A DNA stretch of 36,248 nucleotides from assembly GCA_018699415.1 (NCBI GenBank), contig JABIQM010000261.1:1-36248 (forward strand), in the 5' to 3' direction. Both the position numbers and the translations under genes were made by a program. The stretch is from Acidimicrobiaceae bacterium (GTDB lineage: Bacteria > Actinomycetota > Acidimicrobiia > Acidimicrobiales > Aldehydirespiratoraceae). A model generated the notes under the pieces. The model was given only the letters and a program-made list of their open reading frames with translations. It was not told the origin of the DNA and made no database searches. Of the stretch, positions 16,221-24,870 are shown piece by piece (positions within the stretch are counted from its first letter, which is position 1; the number at the start of each line of letters is the position of its first letter).

Positions 16221-18140
16221 ATGATCTGCGACGATTCACATATTTCTTCGAAGGACCTCTTGCCGACGAGTGAGGTCTCGTGGTCCTACGCCCAAGCCAT
16301 TATTGACTTCACGACTTCGGTCATTCACGCCAGTAGCGTCGACGAAGTCCTGTGGTTACTCACCGATGAGTTCATCGAGATTCTGGGTCTCGAGGACTGT
16401 GTCGTCTACCTGCTGGATGAAGCTCGTCAAAAGCTGGTGCAAAAGGCGGCATATGGGCACAAGAAATCTGGCCTGGCACGAATCCGCAATCCGATAGAGC
16501 TCAGCTATGGCGAAGGCATCACCGGTCAATGTGCTGAGAAGCAACGTTCGATTCTGGTGAGCGACGTCTCGACAGACCCGTACTACGTGGTGGACGACCA
16601 AGCCCGGATGTCTGAACTTGCCGTGCCAATCATCAGCGGTGGGAAGACCATCGGAGTGATCGACTCGGAGCACTCCCAAAAGGACTTCTTCCAGGCGCAC
16701 CACATCGCTACTCTCAGAGCGTTGAGCTCGATCATCACAACCAAATATGATCGCCAATGTGCACTGTCTGACCTTCAAGAAAGCGAGTCAAAGCTGCGCC
16801 GTCTCGCCAACTTCGACTCACTCTCCAATCTCCCTAATCGACACCATTTCTTAACCTCATTGAGAGCGGCCACTCAACAGTACGAGCGCGGTGAGTTGAC
16901 TGGTATCGGCGTACTCATCATTGACATGGACCGGTTCAAACTCATCAACGACATCTACGGGCATGCGGCCGGCGATGAGCTCATGGTCAAGGTAAGCGAG
17001 CTCTTTCGCCAAGCGTTACCCGAGTCATTGCTTCTGGCACGCCTTGGCGGCGACGAGTTCGCGGTGCTGGTGACCGACCATTCACTGGTGGAGGCAGAAG
17101 CTGTTGGCGAAGCGCTACTCGCTGCGGTTGGTGACCCGATTTCACTGACGGTTGCGGACGTACGAACGTCCGCGTCGATTGGTCTCGCCGAGTACCACGC
17201 GGCCACAGCCGATGAAGGCGCAACGCTGTCGAATCCCACACCGATAGTCCAACGAGAGTGTGATCCGACGGCGCTGATGAGACTCGCCGATGGAGCGATG
17301 TACAGAGCGAAAGCAAGTGGTCGGAACCGTTGTGTGGTCAGCAGCATGCTTGGCAGTGGTCCCGTGCTGTCCGAGCTGAACATGGCAGCGGCGATCAATA
17401 CAGCCCTATCCACCAATCAGTTCGAGCTCTATCTGCAACCCATCGTTGAGTTGACGACGCAAGACATCACCGGATTTGAATCCCTGATCCGATGGGCCCA
17501 TCCCGAAGCTGGAATGGTGCTTCCAGATCAGTTCATCGATTTTGCTGAGCGTTCCGGACAGATCGGTGCCATCGACCTCTACATGTTGCAGCAGAGCAGG
17601 GAGTGTCTTGATGATCTGCGCCGGGATCTGCAAGACGACATCTCGATCAATCTGAACGTCTCAGCAAGCCTCCTGTCTCGCTCTGCTTGGTTCGACGGGC
17701 CGACCGGTGAACTCTTCGTCGAAGGAGTGAACATTGAGGTGACCGAGCGGGCGGTCATTGCTGACACGGCAAGGGCAGCATCGATGCTCGGTGACTTGCA
17801 GTCACGGGGCTCGCGCATCTTCATCGATGACTTTGGCACCGGGTACTCGTCGCTCAGTTACCTCCAAATGTTGCCGTGCGACGTCATCAAGATTGACAAG
17901 AGTTTCATTTCCGGCCTGGGAGAGTCCGAAATGTCGCTCTCGTTGGTCCGACTGTTGGTCTCTCTGGCAGAAACGATGGGAACCGATCTCCTTGCTGAGG
18001 GCATCGAGACGCGTGAACAACTCGAGATACTTCAGGGACTGGGCGTTGGCTACGGCCAGGGATACCTCTTCGCCCGCCCGATGCCTGTGACAGAAGCTCG
18101 GGCGCATCTCAAAGCTCATCTGAGTAAGAACCAGAACTGA
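16221..18140 (+). CDS. GAF-GGDEF-EAL cyclic-di-GMP signalling protein
   Basis: A 639-aa cytoplasmic protein that can both make and break cyclic-di-GMP. A GAF sensor domain covers about residues 25-175. The GGDEF domain (about 195-372) keeps the active-site motif RLGGDEF at 275-280 and DMDRFKLINDIYGH; no RxxD inhibitory site is visible ahead of it. The EAL domain (about 385-632) has ESL (Glu420) in place of EAL, plus INLNVS, IEVTE, IDDFGTG, KIDKSF and LLAEGIE, so its metal ligands are kept and it should be an active phosphodiesterase. No transmembrane segment is seen, so the signal is read by GAF inside the cell. Monocistronic, between two small hairpins. The ATG at 16221 has only a weak ribosome site. 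Confidence 0.92.
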   Translation: MICDDSHISSKDLLPTSEVSWSYAQAIIDFTTSVIHASSVDEVLWLLTDEFIEILGLEDCVVYLLDEARQKLVQKAAYGHKKSGLARIRNPIELSYGEGITGQCAEKQRSILVSDVSTDPYYVVDDQARMSELAVPIISGGKTIGVIDSEHSQKDFFQAHHIATLRALSSIITTKYDRQCALSDLQESESKLRRLANFDSLSNLPNRHHFLTSLRAATQQYERGELTGIGVLIIDMDRFKLINDIYGHAAGDELMVKVSELFRQALPESLLLARLGGDEFAVLVTDHSLVEAEAVGEALLAAVGDPISLTVADVRTSASIGLAEYHAATADEGATLSNPTPIVQRECDPTALMRLADGAMYRAKASGRNRCVVSSMLGSGPVLSELNMAAAINTALSTNQFELYLQPIVELTTQDITGFESLIRWAHPEAGMVLPDQFIDFAERSGQIGAIDLYMLQQSRECLDDLRRDLQDDISINLNVSASLLSRSAWFDGPTGELFVEGVNIEVTERAVIADTARAASMLGDLQSRGSRIFIDDFGTGYSSLSYLQMLPCDVIKIDKSFISGLGESEMSLSLVRLLVSLAETMGTDLLAEGIETREQLEILQGLGVGYGQGYLFARPMPVTEARAHLKAHLSKNQN

Positions 18141-18192
18141 TCTGGTCTGGTATGGCCATCTTCGCAAGGCGATAGCGCCAGCGCGTTGACAC

Positions 18193-18210
18193 CCGTTCAT
18201 CTGTGAACGG
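18193..18210 (+). repeat. Small perfect hairpin between the GGDEF-EAL gene and the MFS gene
   Basis: CCGTTCA (18193-18199) and TGAACGG (18204-18210) pair perfectly around a 4-base loop. It follows the GGDEF-EAL stop by about 50 nt, has no T-run, and ends on the first base of a possible GTG start of the MFS gene. It may act as a weak terminator or, if transcribed, hide that GTG. Confidence 0.4.
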
Positions 18211-18233
18211 TGAACCTGGGTAGTCTGCGCCGC

Positions 18234-19442
18234 ATGGTGAGCGAGGGGTCAGTCTGGCAGGTGCTGCGCCGATGCCTTGTGCCTCTCTATTTCCCGGTGG
18301 CCGCCATGATGCTCGGCGTTGGGATCCTGCTGCCGGTCCTGCCGCTTTATCTCAAGGATGAGGGAGTCAGCCTTTCGTTGGTCGGCCTTATCATCGCCGG
18401 CGCTGGCCTCGGCTCGGCCATGGTTGGGCTCCCGGCGGCCGCGGTGGCGGAACGATTCGGTAACGACCGGATGATGTTGATGGGGATTGTGATCTCTGCC
18501 GCCACCATTCTCGTCTTCCCGCTCACGTCGGTTGCCGTTGTCCTGCTCAGTCTCCGGGTAGTCGGCGGCTTCGGCGTGGGGAGCATGGCGCAGTCTCGCA
18601 ACCTCTTCATCGCACGCAACGTCGAAGCACAGTATCGCGGGAGGGTCAGCTCGTTCATGGGTGGAACCCATCGGCTTACCTTTGTGATCGGACCGGTGCT
18701 TGGTGGGTTCATCGCCGATCAGTGGGGCTACGCCGCGGCCTTCACCGTCTCGGGCTTCGTGACATCAAGCGCGTTGGTGTGGATCGTGCTGCCGGGTGGA
18801 TCAGAGTCAAACCACGCGAAACCACCACCCCCAGTGTCGGTGCTGCCGGCCCTGCGGCGTTACCGGCGCCTCTTGTTGACCGGGGGGACTGGCGCGTTCT
18901 TGATCATGGCGGCTCGCGAGGGTCGGTATGTCGTGGTGCCGCTGATCGCCGACCAATTCGAGCTATCGAGCGCCGAGATCGGGCTGCTCGTCTCGGTCGG
19001 TACCGCCATCGACTTTGCCTTCTTTCCGATCGCGGGATGGATCATGGACCGCTTCGGGCGTCTCTACGCCGTGGTGCCGTTCTTTTCGCTGATGGCTGTG
19101 GGACTGATCCTTCTTGGCCTGGCCGACTCAACATCCGGCGTCGTCGTCGCGAGCGTCGTGATGGGGGTGGGCAACGGTCTGACCAGCGGCAGCATGCTGA
19201 CGTTGGCTAGCGACCTAGCGCCTGCCGGTGCCCAAGGTCCGTTCATTGCTGGCTTCAACCTGATGAGTAGCGGTGGCCTCTTCGTTGGACCGTTCCTCGT
19301 GGGGTGGCTGGCGGACGTCTTCGGGATTGACGTGTCGGCCTATGGGCTCGCGGCGATCCTGTTTGCCGGTGTGGCATGGATGGCGTTGGTTGTCGGTGAG
19401 TCGGGTGGTGACGGTTTTCAGCGCAGGCTTGCGCCGAAGTGA
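18234..19442 (+). CDS. Major facilitator superfamily transporter
   Basis: A membrane protein of about 402 aa with roughly 12 hydrophobic segments, such as FPVAAMMLGVGILLPVLPLY at the start and AYGLAAILFAGVAWMALVVG at the end. Between TM2 and TM3 is AAAVAERFGNDRMMLMG, the position of MFS motif A, and in the second half GWIMDRFGRLYAVV repeats it. The layout resembles drug or metabolite exporters of the DHA1 type; substrate unknown. A longer reading from GTG at 18210 adds eight residues, but that GTG lies at the edge of a hairpin; neither start has a good ribosome site. No clear partner gene. Confidence 0.85.
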   Translation: MVSEGSVWQVLRRCLVPLYFPVAAMMLGVGILLPVLPLYLKDEGVSLSLVGLIIAGAGLGSAMVGLPAAAVAERFGNDRMMLMGIVISAATILVFPLTSVAVVLLSLRVVGGFGVGSMAQSRNLFIARNVEAQYRGRVSSFMGGTHRLTFVIGPVLGGFIADQWGYAAAFTVSGFVTSSALVWIVLPGGSESNHAKPPPPVSVLPALRRYRRLLLTGGTGAFLIMAAREGRYVVVPLIADQFELSSAEIGLLVSVGTAIDFAFFPIAGWIMDRFGRLYAVVPFFSLMAVGLILLGLADSTSGVVVASVVMGVGNGLTSGSMLTLASDLAPAGAQGPFIAGFNLMSSGGLFVGPFLVGWLADVFGIDVSAYGLAAILFAGVAWMALVVGESGGDGFQRRLAPK

Positions 19443-19491
19443 GCCACGGCCACATAGCCGATGTACTCGTGCCCCGCATACGGCTAGGGAG

Positions 19492-19523
19492 GCCGTTGAT
19501 CTGGGGGATGTAACCCAAACGGC
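19492..19523 (+). repeat. Two-part stem-loop in the leader of the cytosine deaminase gene
   Basis: GCCGTT (19492-19497) pairs with AACGGC (19518-19523), and inside it TGGG (19502-19505) pairs with CCCA (19514-19517), leaving a four-base bulge on one side and an 8-base loop. It lies 50 nt after the MFS stop and about 95 nt before the deaminase ATG. No T-run follows. It could be a structured leader; no known riboswitch class was recognised. Confidence 0.4.
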
Positions 19524-19616
19524 GACGGCTGACGGAAGCGTCGAATTCGGGGAGAGGAAAGTAGTGATTCCATATCCCTTCTATCGAGGGTGATACCCGA
19601 AAGGATTCACGGATCT

Positions 19617-20078
19617 ATGGTGCTTCTCATGAATGCTGCGGACCAATCTGGACTCGACGCTGCGATTGAAGAAGCACGAGCGGGCCTTGCCGAAGGTGGT
19701 ATCCCGATCGGATCAGCGCTGATGATCGACGGTGAGATTGTGGGACGAGGTCACAACCGGAGGGTGCAAGAGGGGTCGGTCGTACTGCACGCTGAGATGG
19801 ACTGTCTCGAACGAGCTGGACGTCTCCCGGCTTCGGCATACCGGCGGGCCACGCTCTACACGACCTTGTCACCGTGCGATATGTGCACGGGCGCGGCGTT
19901 GCTCTACGGCATTCCGCGGGTGGTGATCGGCGAGAACGACACGTTCCTCGGCGGTGAGGGGCTGCTCGAATCCCGGGGCATCGAGTTGGTTCGGGCCGAC
20001 GATGACAGATGCAAGCAACTGATGCGTGAGTTCATCGCTGCGGAGCCTGAGCTCTGGAACGAAGACATCGGCGAGTAG
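19617..20078 (+). CDS. Cytosine deaminase, yeast Fcy1-like
   Basis: A zinc deaminase of about 153 aa that turns cytosine into uracil for pyrimidine salvage. Zinc ligands are His in LHAEMD (about residue 58) and the two Cys of SPCDMC (about 87 and 90); Glu60 is the proton shuttle. The order GGIPIGSAL, GRGHNRRVQ, TLYTTLSPCDMCTGA, YGIPRVVIGEN and the C-terminus ELWNEDIGE follow yeast cytosine deaminase almost motif for motif, unlike the large amidohydrolase CodA of enterobacteria or the tRNA deaminase TadA. Start is taken as ATG 19617 with AAAGGA at about 19600-19605; GTG 19590 and ATG 19629 are alternatives. It ends 3 bp before the convergent xthA stop. Confidence 0.87.
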   Translation: MVLLMNAADQSGLDAAIEEARAGLAEGGIPIGSALMIDGEIVGRGHNRRVQEGSVVLHAEMDCLERAGRLPASAYRRATLYTTLSPCDMCTGAALLYGIPRVVIGENDTFLGGEGLLESRGIELVRADDDRCKQLMREFIAAEPELWNEDIGE

Positions 20079-20081
20079 GCG

Positions 20082-20858
20082 CTAGTCGGGCAGATCGATC
20101 ACCAGGGGTGCGTGATCGGATGGCCGCTCGGCGCCTCTGATCACACGATCGATCCACACCGTCTCGACCCGGTCAGCCACCGCATCGGAGCACAGCGCGA
20201 GATCAAGTCGGAGACCGTGGTCCTTGTCGAACTGGTCCGCCCCATAGTTCCACCAGGTGTAGACACCGGGCCCCGGGAGGTGCTCGCGGGTGACGTCTCG
20301 CAGACCGAGGTCAACGAGCGCGTCGATGCCCGCCCGCTCGGGTGCGCTGGCGTGGGTGCGGCGCTTCCATCGAGACGGCATATAGATGTCGAGATCGGTC
20401 GGGGCGACATTGAAGTCGCCAGCCACGATCATGGGCTGGCCGGTGGCATAGAGGTGGAGGAGGTCACCGCGCAACCGTTCGAGCCAGGAGAGCTTGTAGA
20501 GGTAGTGGGGGTCGTCGAGTTCACGTCCGTTGGGGACATAAATCGACCACAATCGAATGTCATCGACCTCGGCGGAGATCAAGCGGGGCTCATCGAACGG
20601 CGGCGCACTGGGGCCGGCGAATCCCCGTTTGACGTTCGTCAGCCCTCGTCGGCTGGCGATGGCCACCCCATTCCAGTGGTTGACACCATGATGGGCGACC
20701 TCGTAGCCGGCATCACTGAACTCGTTGAAAGGGAAGTCGGAATCACCACACTTCGTTTCCTGCAGGAGCAGCACGTCGGCATCGTGTTCCACACCCCAGG
20801 CCACGACCTGTCCCACTCTGGTTCGGATGGAGTTGATATTCCAGGTGGCGACTCTCAT
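20082..20858 (-). CDS. xthA: Exodeoxyribonuclease III (AP endonuclease)
   Basis: A 258-aa endonuclease/exonuclease/phosphatase-fold enzyme that cuts DNA at abasic sites in base-excision repair. Motifs in order: MRVATWNINSIRTR at the N-terminus, LLLQETKCGDSDFP with the metal-binding Glu near residue 34, YVPNGRELDDP, GDFNVAPTDLDIY near 146-158, and the catalytic SDHAPLVIDLPD at the C-terminus. Length is typical. It is divergent from pyrE, with 47 bp between the starts, and its 3' end nearly meets the cytosine deaminase gene. Confidence 0.92.
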   Translation of the reverse strand: MRVATWNINSIRTRVGQVVAWGVEHDADVLLLQETKCGDSDFPFNEFSDAGYEVAHHGVNHWNGVAIASRRGLTNVKRGFAGPSAPPFDEPRLISAEVDDIRLWSIYVPNGRELDDPHYLYKLSWLERLRGDLLHLYATGQPMIVAGDFNVAPTDLDIYMPSRWKRRTHASAPERAGIDALVDLGLRDVTREHLPGPGVYTWWNYGADQFDKDHGLRLDLALCSDAVADRVETVWIDRVIRGAERPSDHAPLVIDLPD

Positions 20859-20905
20859 CGGGTGGCGACCCTATCGTTAGGATTGAGCTGATCTGAGGGA
20901 GGGTC

Positions 20906-21574
20906 ATGGACGACAACAAGCGGGAGTTCATCGACTTCATGGTTCGCGCCGAGGTACTGACCTTTGGGGATTTCGTGACCAAGAGCGGTCGGAAGACGCC
21001 GTTCTTCATCAACGCCGGCAAGTATCGGACTGGGGCTCAGCTTGCAGGGCTTGGTGAGTACTACGCCGCAAGCATTGATCGTGAGTGGCCCGCGGCCATC
21101 GATGTGCTGTTCGGCCCGGCCTATAAGGGGATACCTCTCGTCGCCACCACGTCGATCGCCATGAACGCGCGGGGCCGCGATGTCAGCTTCTGCTTCAACC
21201 GTAAGGAAGTAAAGGACCACGGCGAGGGTGGAGTGCTCGTCGGTGCACCGCTCAACGATGGCGACCGCGTGCTGATTGTCGAAGACGTCACCACCGCCGG
21301 CACATCGATCCGTGAGACCGTGCCGATCCTGCGAGCCGCCGCCGACGTTGAACTCGCCGGCCTGATCGTTTCGGTCGACCGCCAGGAGCGGGGCACGGGT
21401 TCACGGTCGGCGCTAGCAGAGGTGGCCGAGGAGTTTGAGATGCCAACGCGGGCCATCGTCACGCTGGATGAAGTTGTCGCCCATCTCCACGGACGTGAGC
21501 TCGATGGTCGGGTGGTGCTCGATGACCGACTCGTCGCTCGGATCCATGAATATCGCAACGAATACGGCGTCTGA
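20906..21574 (+). CDS. pyrE: Orotate phosphoribosyltransferase
   Basis: A 222-aa enzyme that joins orotate to PRPP to give OMP in de novo pyrimidine synthesis. The PRPP site is VLIVEDVTTAGTS near residues 130-142. The flexible-loop and core motifs FGPAYKGIPL, CFNRKEVKDHGEGG and VSVDRQERG are those of the E. coli / yeast class of OPRT, not the shorter type I know from many actinobacteria. The C-terminus YRNEYGV also fits that class. Start ATG at 20906 follows a strong GAGGGAGGG site. The pyrC gene begins 27 nt after its stop, so the two form an operon. Confidence 0.92.
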   Translation: MDDNKREFIDFMVRAEVLTFGDFVTKSGRKTPFFINAGKYRTGAQLAGLGEYYAASIDREWPAAIDVLFGPAYKGIPLVATTSIAMNARGRDVSFCFNRKEVKDHGEGGVLVGAPLNDGDRVLIVEDVTTAGTSIRETVPILRAAADVELAGLIVSVDRQERGTGSRSALAEVAEEFEMPTRAIVTLDEVVAHLHGRELDGRVVLDDRLVARIHEYRNEYGV

Positions 21575-21601
21575 GGAACCTTCAATGTTGTGGAGCAAGC
21601 A

Positions 21602-22645
21602 ATGACTTCGATCACCATCGCCGCCCCAGATGACTGGCACGTCCACCTGCGCGACGACCACATGCTCGCTGCGGTGGCACCGTTCACCGCCAACGCATTT
21701 CGCTACGCGTTGGTGATGCCCAACCTGGTGCCGCCGATTACGTCGACGGCGATGGCCGAGGGTTACCGGGCTCGGATTCTTGCTGCGGCAGGGCCTGATG
21801 CCAGGGCCGACTTCACGCCGCTAATGGGCCTGTACCTCAATGATGATCTCGTGATCGAAGACCTCATGGCCGGGGTGGCAGCGGGCGTTGTTTTCGCGGT
21901 GAAGTACTACCCGGCGGGTGCCACCACGAACTCCGAGGCTGGTGGCGCATCACTGATTGGCTACCAGGGTGTGCTGGAGGCCATGGCTGAAGCCGGGATT
22001 CCTTTGCTGGTGCACGCGGAGTCGACCGATCCCGACATCGACATCTTCGACCGTGAAGCAGCCTTTCTCGATGCCGAGTTGGCGCCCGCGTGCGACGCAG
22101 TCCCCGGGCTCACCGTGACCGTCGAACACCTTTCGACGCGAGCCGGCATCGACTTCGTTGCCGGACGCAACGGTATTGGTGGGTCCATTACACCTCACCA
22201 TCTCACCTGTGATCGGTCTGATGTACTCGCCAACGGGCTACGGCCCGATCTCTACTGCAAGCCTGTCATCAACAGCCGCGATGAACGTTTGGCGCTGGCG
22301 TCGGCAGCGATATCGGGCAATCCGTCGTTCTTCATTGGCACCGATTCTGCCCCGCACCCGCTCAGCCACAAGGAAACGGGTCGAGCCAAGCCGGGTATCT
22401 TCAACGCTCCCTACGCCCTAGAAGTGATAGCTGAACTGTTCTACGAAAACAATGCACTCGGTCGACTCGAGGCGTTTTTGTCGCTCAATGGACCGGCGCA
22501 CTACGGGTTGGCGCCCGCTGAGTCCACCGTCACGCTCAGGCGCGAAGAGCTCGCTGAGGCGCCGCCTGACACCGTTACCATTGGCGATGGTATCGACGTG
22601 CGGATCTTTGGTGCTGAGGCGGCGGGTTGTTGGACCGTCAGCTGA
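21602..22645 (+). CDS. pyrC: Dihydroorotase, type II (E. coli PyrC class)
   Basis: A 347-aa amidohydrolase that closes carbamoyl-aspartate to dihydroorotate. Key parts: DDWHVHLRD (two zinc His) near residue 14, the carboxylated Lys in FAVKYYPAGATTNS near 102, His in LLVHAES and in TVEHLSTR, and the metal Asp in IGTDSAPHPL. The form without the long lid, and the closing DHOase signature KETGRAKPGIFNAPYALE, mark the type II class. ATG 21602 is chosen because GGAG at 21592-21595 precedes it by 6 nt; a GTG four codons upstream covers that site. Co-transcribed with pyrE. The 3' end overlaps the convergent VOC gene by 8 nt. Confidence 0.92.
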   Translation: MTSITIAAPDDWHVHLRDDHMLAAVAPFTANAFRYALVMPNLVPPITSTAMAEGYRARILAAAGPDARADFTPLMGLYLNDDLVIEDLMAGVAAGVVFAVKYYPAGATTNSEAGGASLIGYQGVLEAMAEAGIPLLVHAESTDPDIDIFDREAAFLDAELAPACDAVPGLTVTVEHLSTRAGIDFVAGRNGIGGSITPHHLTCDRSDVLANGLRPDLYCKPVINSRDERLALASAAISGNPSFFIGTDSAPHPLSHKETGRAKPGIFNAPYALEVIAELFYENNALGRLEAFLSLNGPAHYGLAPAESTVTLRREELAEAPPDTVTIGDGIDVRIFGAEAAGCWTVS

Positions 22646-23114
22646 CGTTGGTGCCGTACATCTCGCCGAGTTGGTCAGCGATCAACTCGAGGCGTTCGCC
22701 GTCAGGACCCATGAAGTAAATCGACGTGTCGTGTTCGAACACGATATCGATGCCTGCTCCCTCGAGCTTGGACCGCAGGTGTGTGTGCTTGTCGGGTGCG
22801 ACGGAGATGGCGAGATGGTGCATGCTGCCGAGGACCTCGGCGTAGGGGCCGAGGTCGAGGCCGGGGAAGTCGAAAAAGGCCAGCAGATTGCCGTTGCCGA
22901 TATCAAAGAAGAAGTGGGTCGAGCCTTGGTAGTCGCGATTTTCGAACAGCTCGGTCATCGGGAACTCGAGAAGGTCTTGGTAGAACGCGATCGTGCGCTC
23001 GACATCAGACGACAGCAGGGCAAGGTGATGGACGCCTTGGGCTGAGGACGCAGGTCGGTTGGGGTGGAGATGAGCGGCGCGAAGCGCGTTCCATTCAGCT
23101 GTGCGGTCAGTCAT
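22638..23114 (-). CDS. VOC (glyoxalase/bleomycin-resistance/dioxygenase) family protein
   Basis: A 158-aa protein with the paired beta-alpha-beta-beta-beta units of the vicinal oxygen chelate fold. Likely metal ligands are His in GVHHLALLSSDVERTIAFYQ (about residue 29), His in SMHHLAISV (about 97) and Glu in GPDGERLELIA (about 142). Members include glyoxalase I, extradiol dioxygenases and resistance proteins; nothing here says which. Its ATG overlaps the stop of the upstream rhomboid gene by 4 nt, so both are in one operon, though no functional link is evident. Confidence 0.82.
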   Translation of the reverse strand: MTDRTAEWNALRAAHLHPNRPASSAQGVHHLALLSSDVERTIAFYQDLLEFPMTELFENRDYQGSTHFFFDIGNGNLLAFFDFPGLDLGPYAEVLGSMHHLAISVAPDKHTHLRSKLEGAGIDIVFEHDTSIYFMGPDGERLELIADQLGEMYGTNVS

Positions 23115-23881
23115 GTTCTCAGTTTGTCACTTCTTCCGATGAGGCCTGCAAGGACCCCGAAGATGAAGCCCGACACATGGGCCATCCACGCCACGCCGCT
23201 GTCGTTGCCGATGTAGAACTGCGAGACGAACCAGACCACCAGTAAGACTGCGGCGGGGAGTCGAGGCCAGAGTGGGATGACCGTGATGAACACGAGTGTG
23301 CGAACTCGAGCCCGCGGGAACCAGACGAGATAGACACCCATCACACCAGCCACGGCGCCTGATGCACCGACGACGGGAGCGGTTGAATCCAGTTGGATCG
23401 CCACATGGGCCAGCGTCGCAATGATGCCGGACATCAGGAAGAAGACGGCGAAATGGCCGCGCCCCATATGGTCCTCGATGTTGTTGCCGAAGATCCAAAG
23501 GAAGATCATGTTCCCGGCGATGTGCAGCCAACTACCATGGAGGAATATCGACACGACCACCGAAACCCAGATGTTTTTGTCAGGGAACGGAATCAGGCTG
23601 TCCGGTTCGGGGGTGTTGGCACAGGCATTGAGGTCGCCGTTGACCTGGCTGGCAGTGATCTCACGGGCCGTGAGCGGGCGGTTCTCGATCAGTTCGCATG
23701 GGACAGCGGCGTACTCGTAGATGAACTCGATCTCATCAACCAGTTCGTCGGAGGTGGGCTCGTCGAATGCCCGACTCGCCGTTGGCTGGACGAGGAGGAA
23801 AACGCTCAGGCAGGCAGTGATGAGCAGCCCGGTAACGACGGCCGGGCGATGCGTCGGGTTCTCGTCACGAATCGGAATCAT
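23111..23881 (-). CDS. Rhomboid-family intramembrane serine protease
   Basis: A 256-aa membrane protease. The catalytic Ser lies in VVGASGAVAGVMG (about residue 174) and the partner His in AWMAHVSGFIFG (about 236). The family motif after TM1, HGSWLHIAGNMIFLWIFGN (about 114-132), has the expected His and Asn. Six or seven hydrophobic segments are seen; between TM1 and the core is a polar loop of about 65 residues (35-100) with two Cys (62 and 87), outside the usual core. Rhomboids cut membrane proteins within the bilayer. Start ATG 23881 has GGAG ten bases upstream. It begins an operon with the VOC gene. Confidence 0.9.
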   Translation of the reverse strand: MIPIRDENPTHRPAVVTGLLITACLSVFLLVQPTASRAFDEPTSDELVDEIEFIYEYAAVPCELIENRPLTAREITASQVNGDLNACANTPEPDSLIPFPDKNIWVSVVVSIFLHGSWLHIAGNMIFLWIFGNNIEDHMGRGHFAVFFLMSGIIATLAHVAIQLDSTAPVVGASGAVAGVMGVYLVWFPRARVRTLVFITVIPLWPRLPAAVLLVVWFVSQFYIGNDSGVAWMAHVSGFIFGVLAGLIGRSDKLRT

Positions 23882-24075
23882 GGCGACGCGCTCCTCAATG
23901 CGGCCAACGCCCTGTCAACGCCGGTCGGAGGCCGCAGACGAACCTGGTGGCTGTGGCATTTTCAGTACTGGCTGCAGAACACATCCGTCTCCATGGGCAG
24001 ACCGTCCACTCCAGTTGAGCAATATCATAACCATTCCAAATGGCGAGCGAATTGTCTGGACGCCATGATGGCGCC

Positions 24076-24870
24076 ATGGATAATCAACGTCTCCAGTCCC
24101 TCTTCGGCCTTGACGGCAAGCGCGCCGTCGTCACGGGAGGCAGCCGAGGCATTGGCTTGATGATCGCCGAGGGTCTCATAGATGCCGGTTGCGAGGTCAT
24201 CATCTCGGCTCGCAAGGCTGAGCAGGTTGCGGATGCGGCCGCTCGTCTGAGTGAGAAAGGCACCTGCATTGGTGTGCCCGCCGATCTTTCAACCGACGAG
24301 GGCATCGCCCATCTCGGTGAGGCTGTTGCCGAGCGCTGGAATTCCCTAGACATCCTTTGCAACAACGCTGGGGCCTCGTGGGGCGAACCGATCGAATCAT
24401 TCAGTCCCGGTGGTTGGGACAAGGTCATGAACGTCAACGTGCGTAGCGTTTTCTTCCTCACCCAGGAGCTGTTGCCGCTGCTGCGTGCGGGCGCCAGTTC
24501 CGAGTCGCCATCTCGAGTGATCAACACCGGCTCGGTCAACGGTCTTACGCCGCCGGAGTGGGACACATTCTCCTACTCAACCTCCAAGGCCGCGGTTCAT
24601 ATGCTCACCAAGCATCTCGCCAAGAATTTGGCGAAGGATCACATCACGGTCAATGCCATCGCTCCCGGCCCGTTCGACAGCAACATGATGTCGTTTGCGC
24701 TGAATGACCCGGCCTCTCGCGCGTCGATCGCCAACGACGTCCCGATGGGCCGAGTTGGTGTGCCCGGCGACATGGCAGGCGTAGCGATCTATCTCTCGTC
24801 GGCAGCCGGTTCGTATGTCACCGGTAGCGTGATTCCGGTCGGTGGCGGCCTTTCAACGATTCACAAGTAG
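24076..24870 (+). CDS. Short-chain dehydrogenase/reductase (classical SDR)
   Basis: A 264-aa NAD(P)-dependent oxidoreductase. The nucleotide site is TGGSRGIGLMIAEGL near residues 20-34, then CNNAGASWGEP near 97, the catalytic Ser in NTGSVNG, and the catalytic pair in YSTSKAAVHMLTKHLA (Tyr and Lys about 167 and 171). The closing region ITVNAIAPGPF and YVTGSVIPVGGGLS is standard. Substrate is not predictable; the FabG-like and RhlG-like groups share these motifs. Start ATG 24076 (MDNQRLQ) is preferred to the in-frame ATG 24040. The 3' end overlaps the convergent bpa gene by 10 nt. The 194-bp gap before it shows only a 5-bp dyad (CCATT/AATGG near 24030). Confidence 0.9.
   Translation: MDNQRLQSLFGLDGKRAVVTGGSRGIGLMIAEGLIDAGCEVIISARKAEQVADAAARLSEKGTCIGVPADLSTDEGIAHLGEAVAERWNSLDILCNNAGASWGEPIESFSPGGWDKVMNVNVRSVFFLTQELLPLLRAGASSESPSRVINTGSVNGLTPPEWDTFSYSTSKAAVHMLTKHLAKNLAKDHITVNAIAPGPFDSNMMSFALNDPASRASIANDVPMGRVGVPGDMAGVAIYLSSAAGSYVTGSVIPVGGGLSTIHK

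Noticed and set aside
23895-24077. 60-codon minus-strand frame upstream of the rhomboid gene
   Set aside because: No ribosome site or recognisable domain; the composition looks like random reading of the divergent gap.
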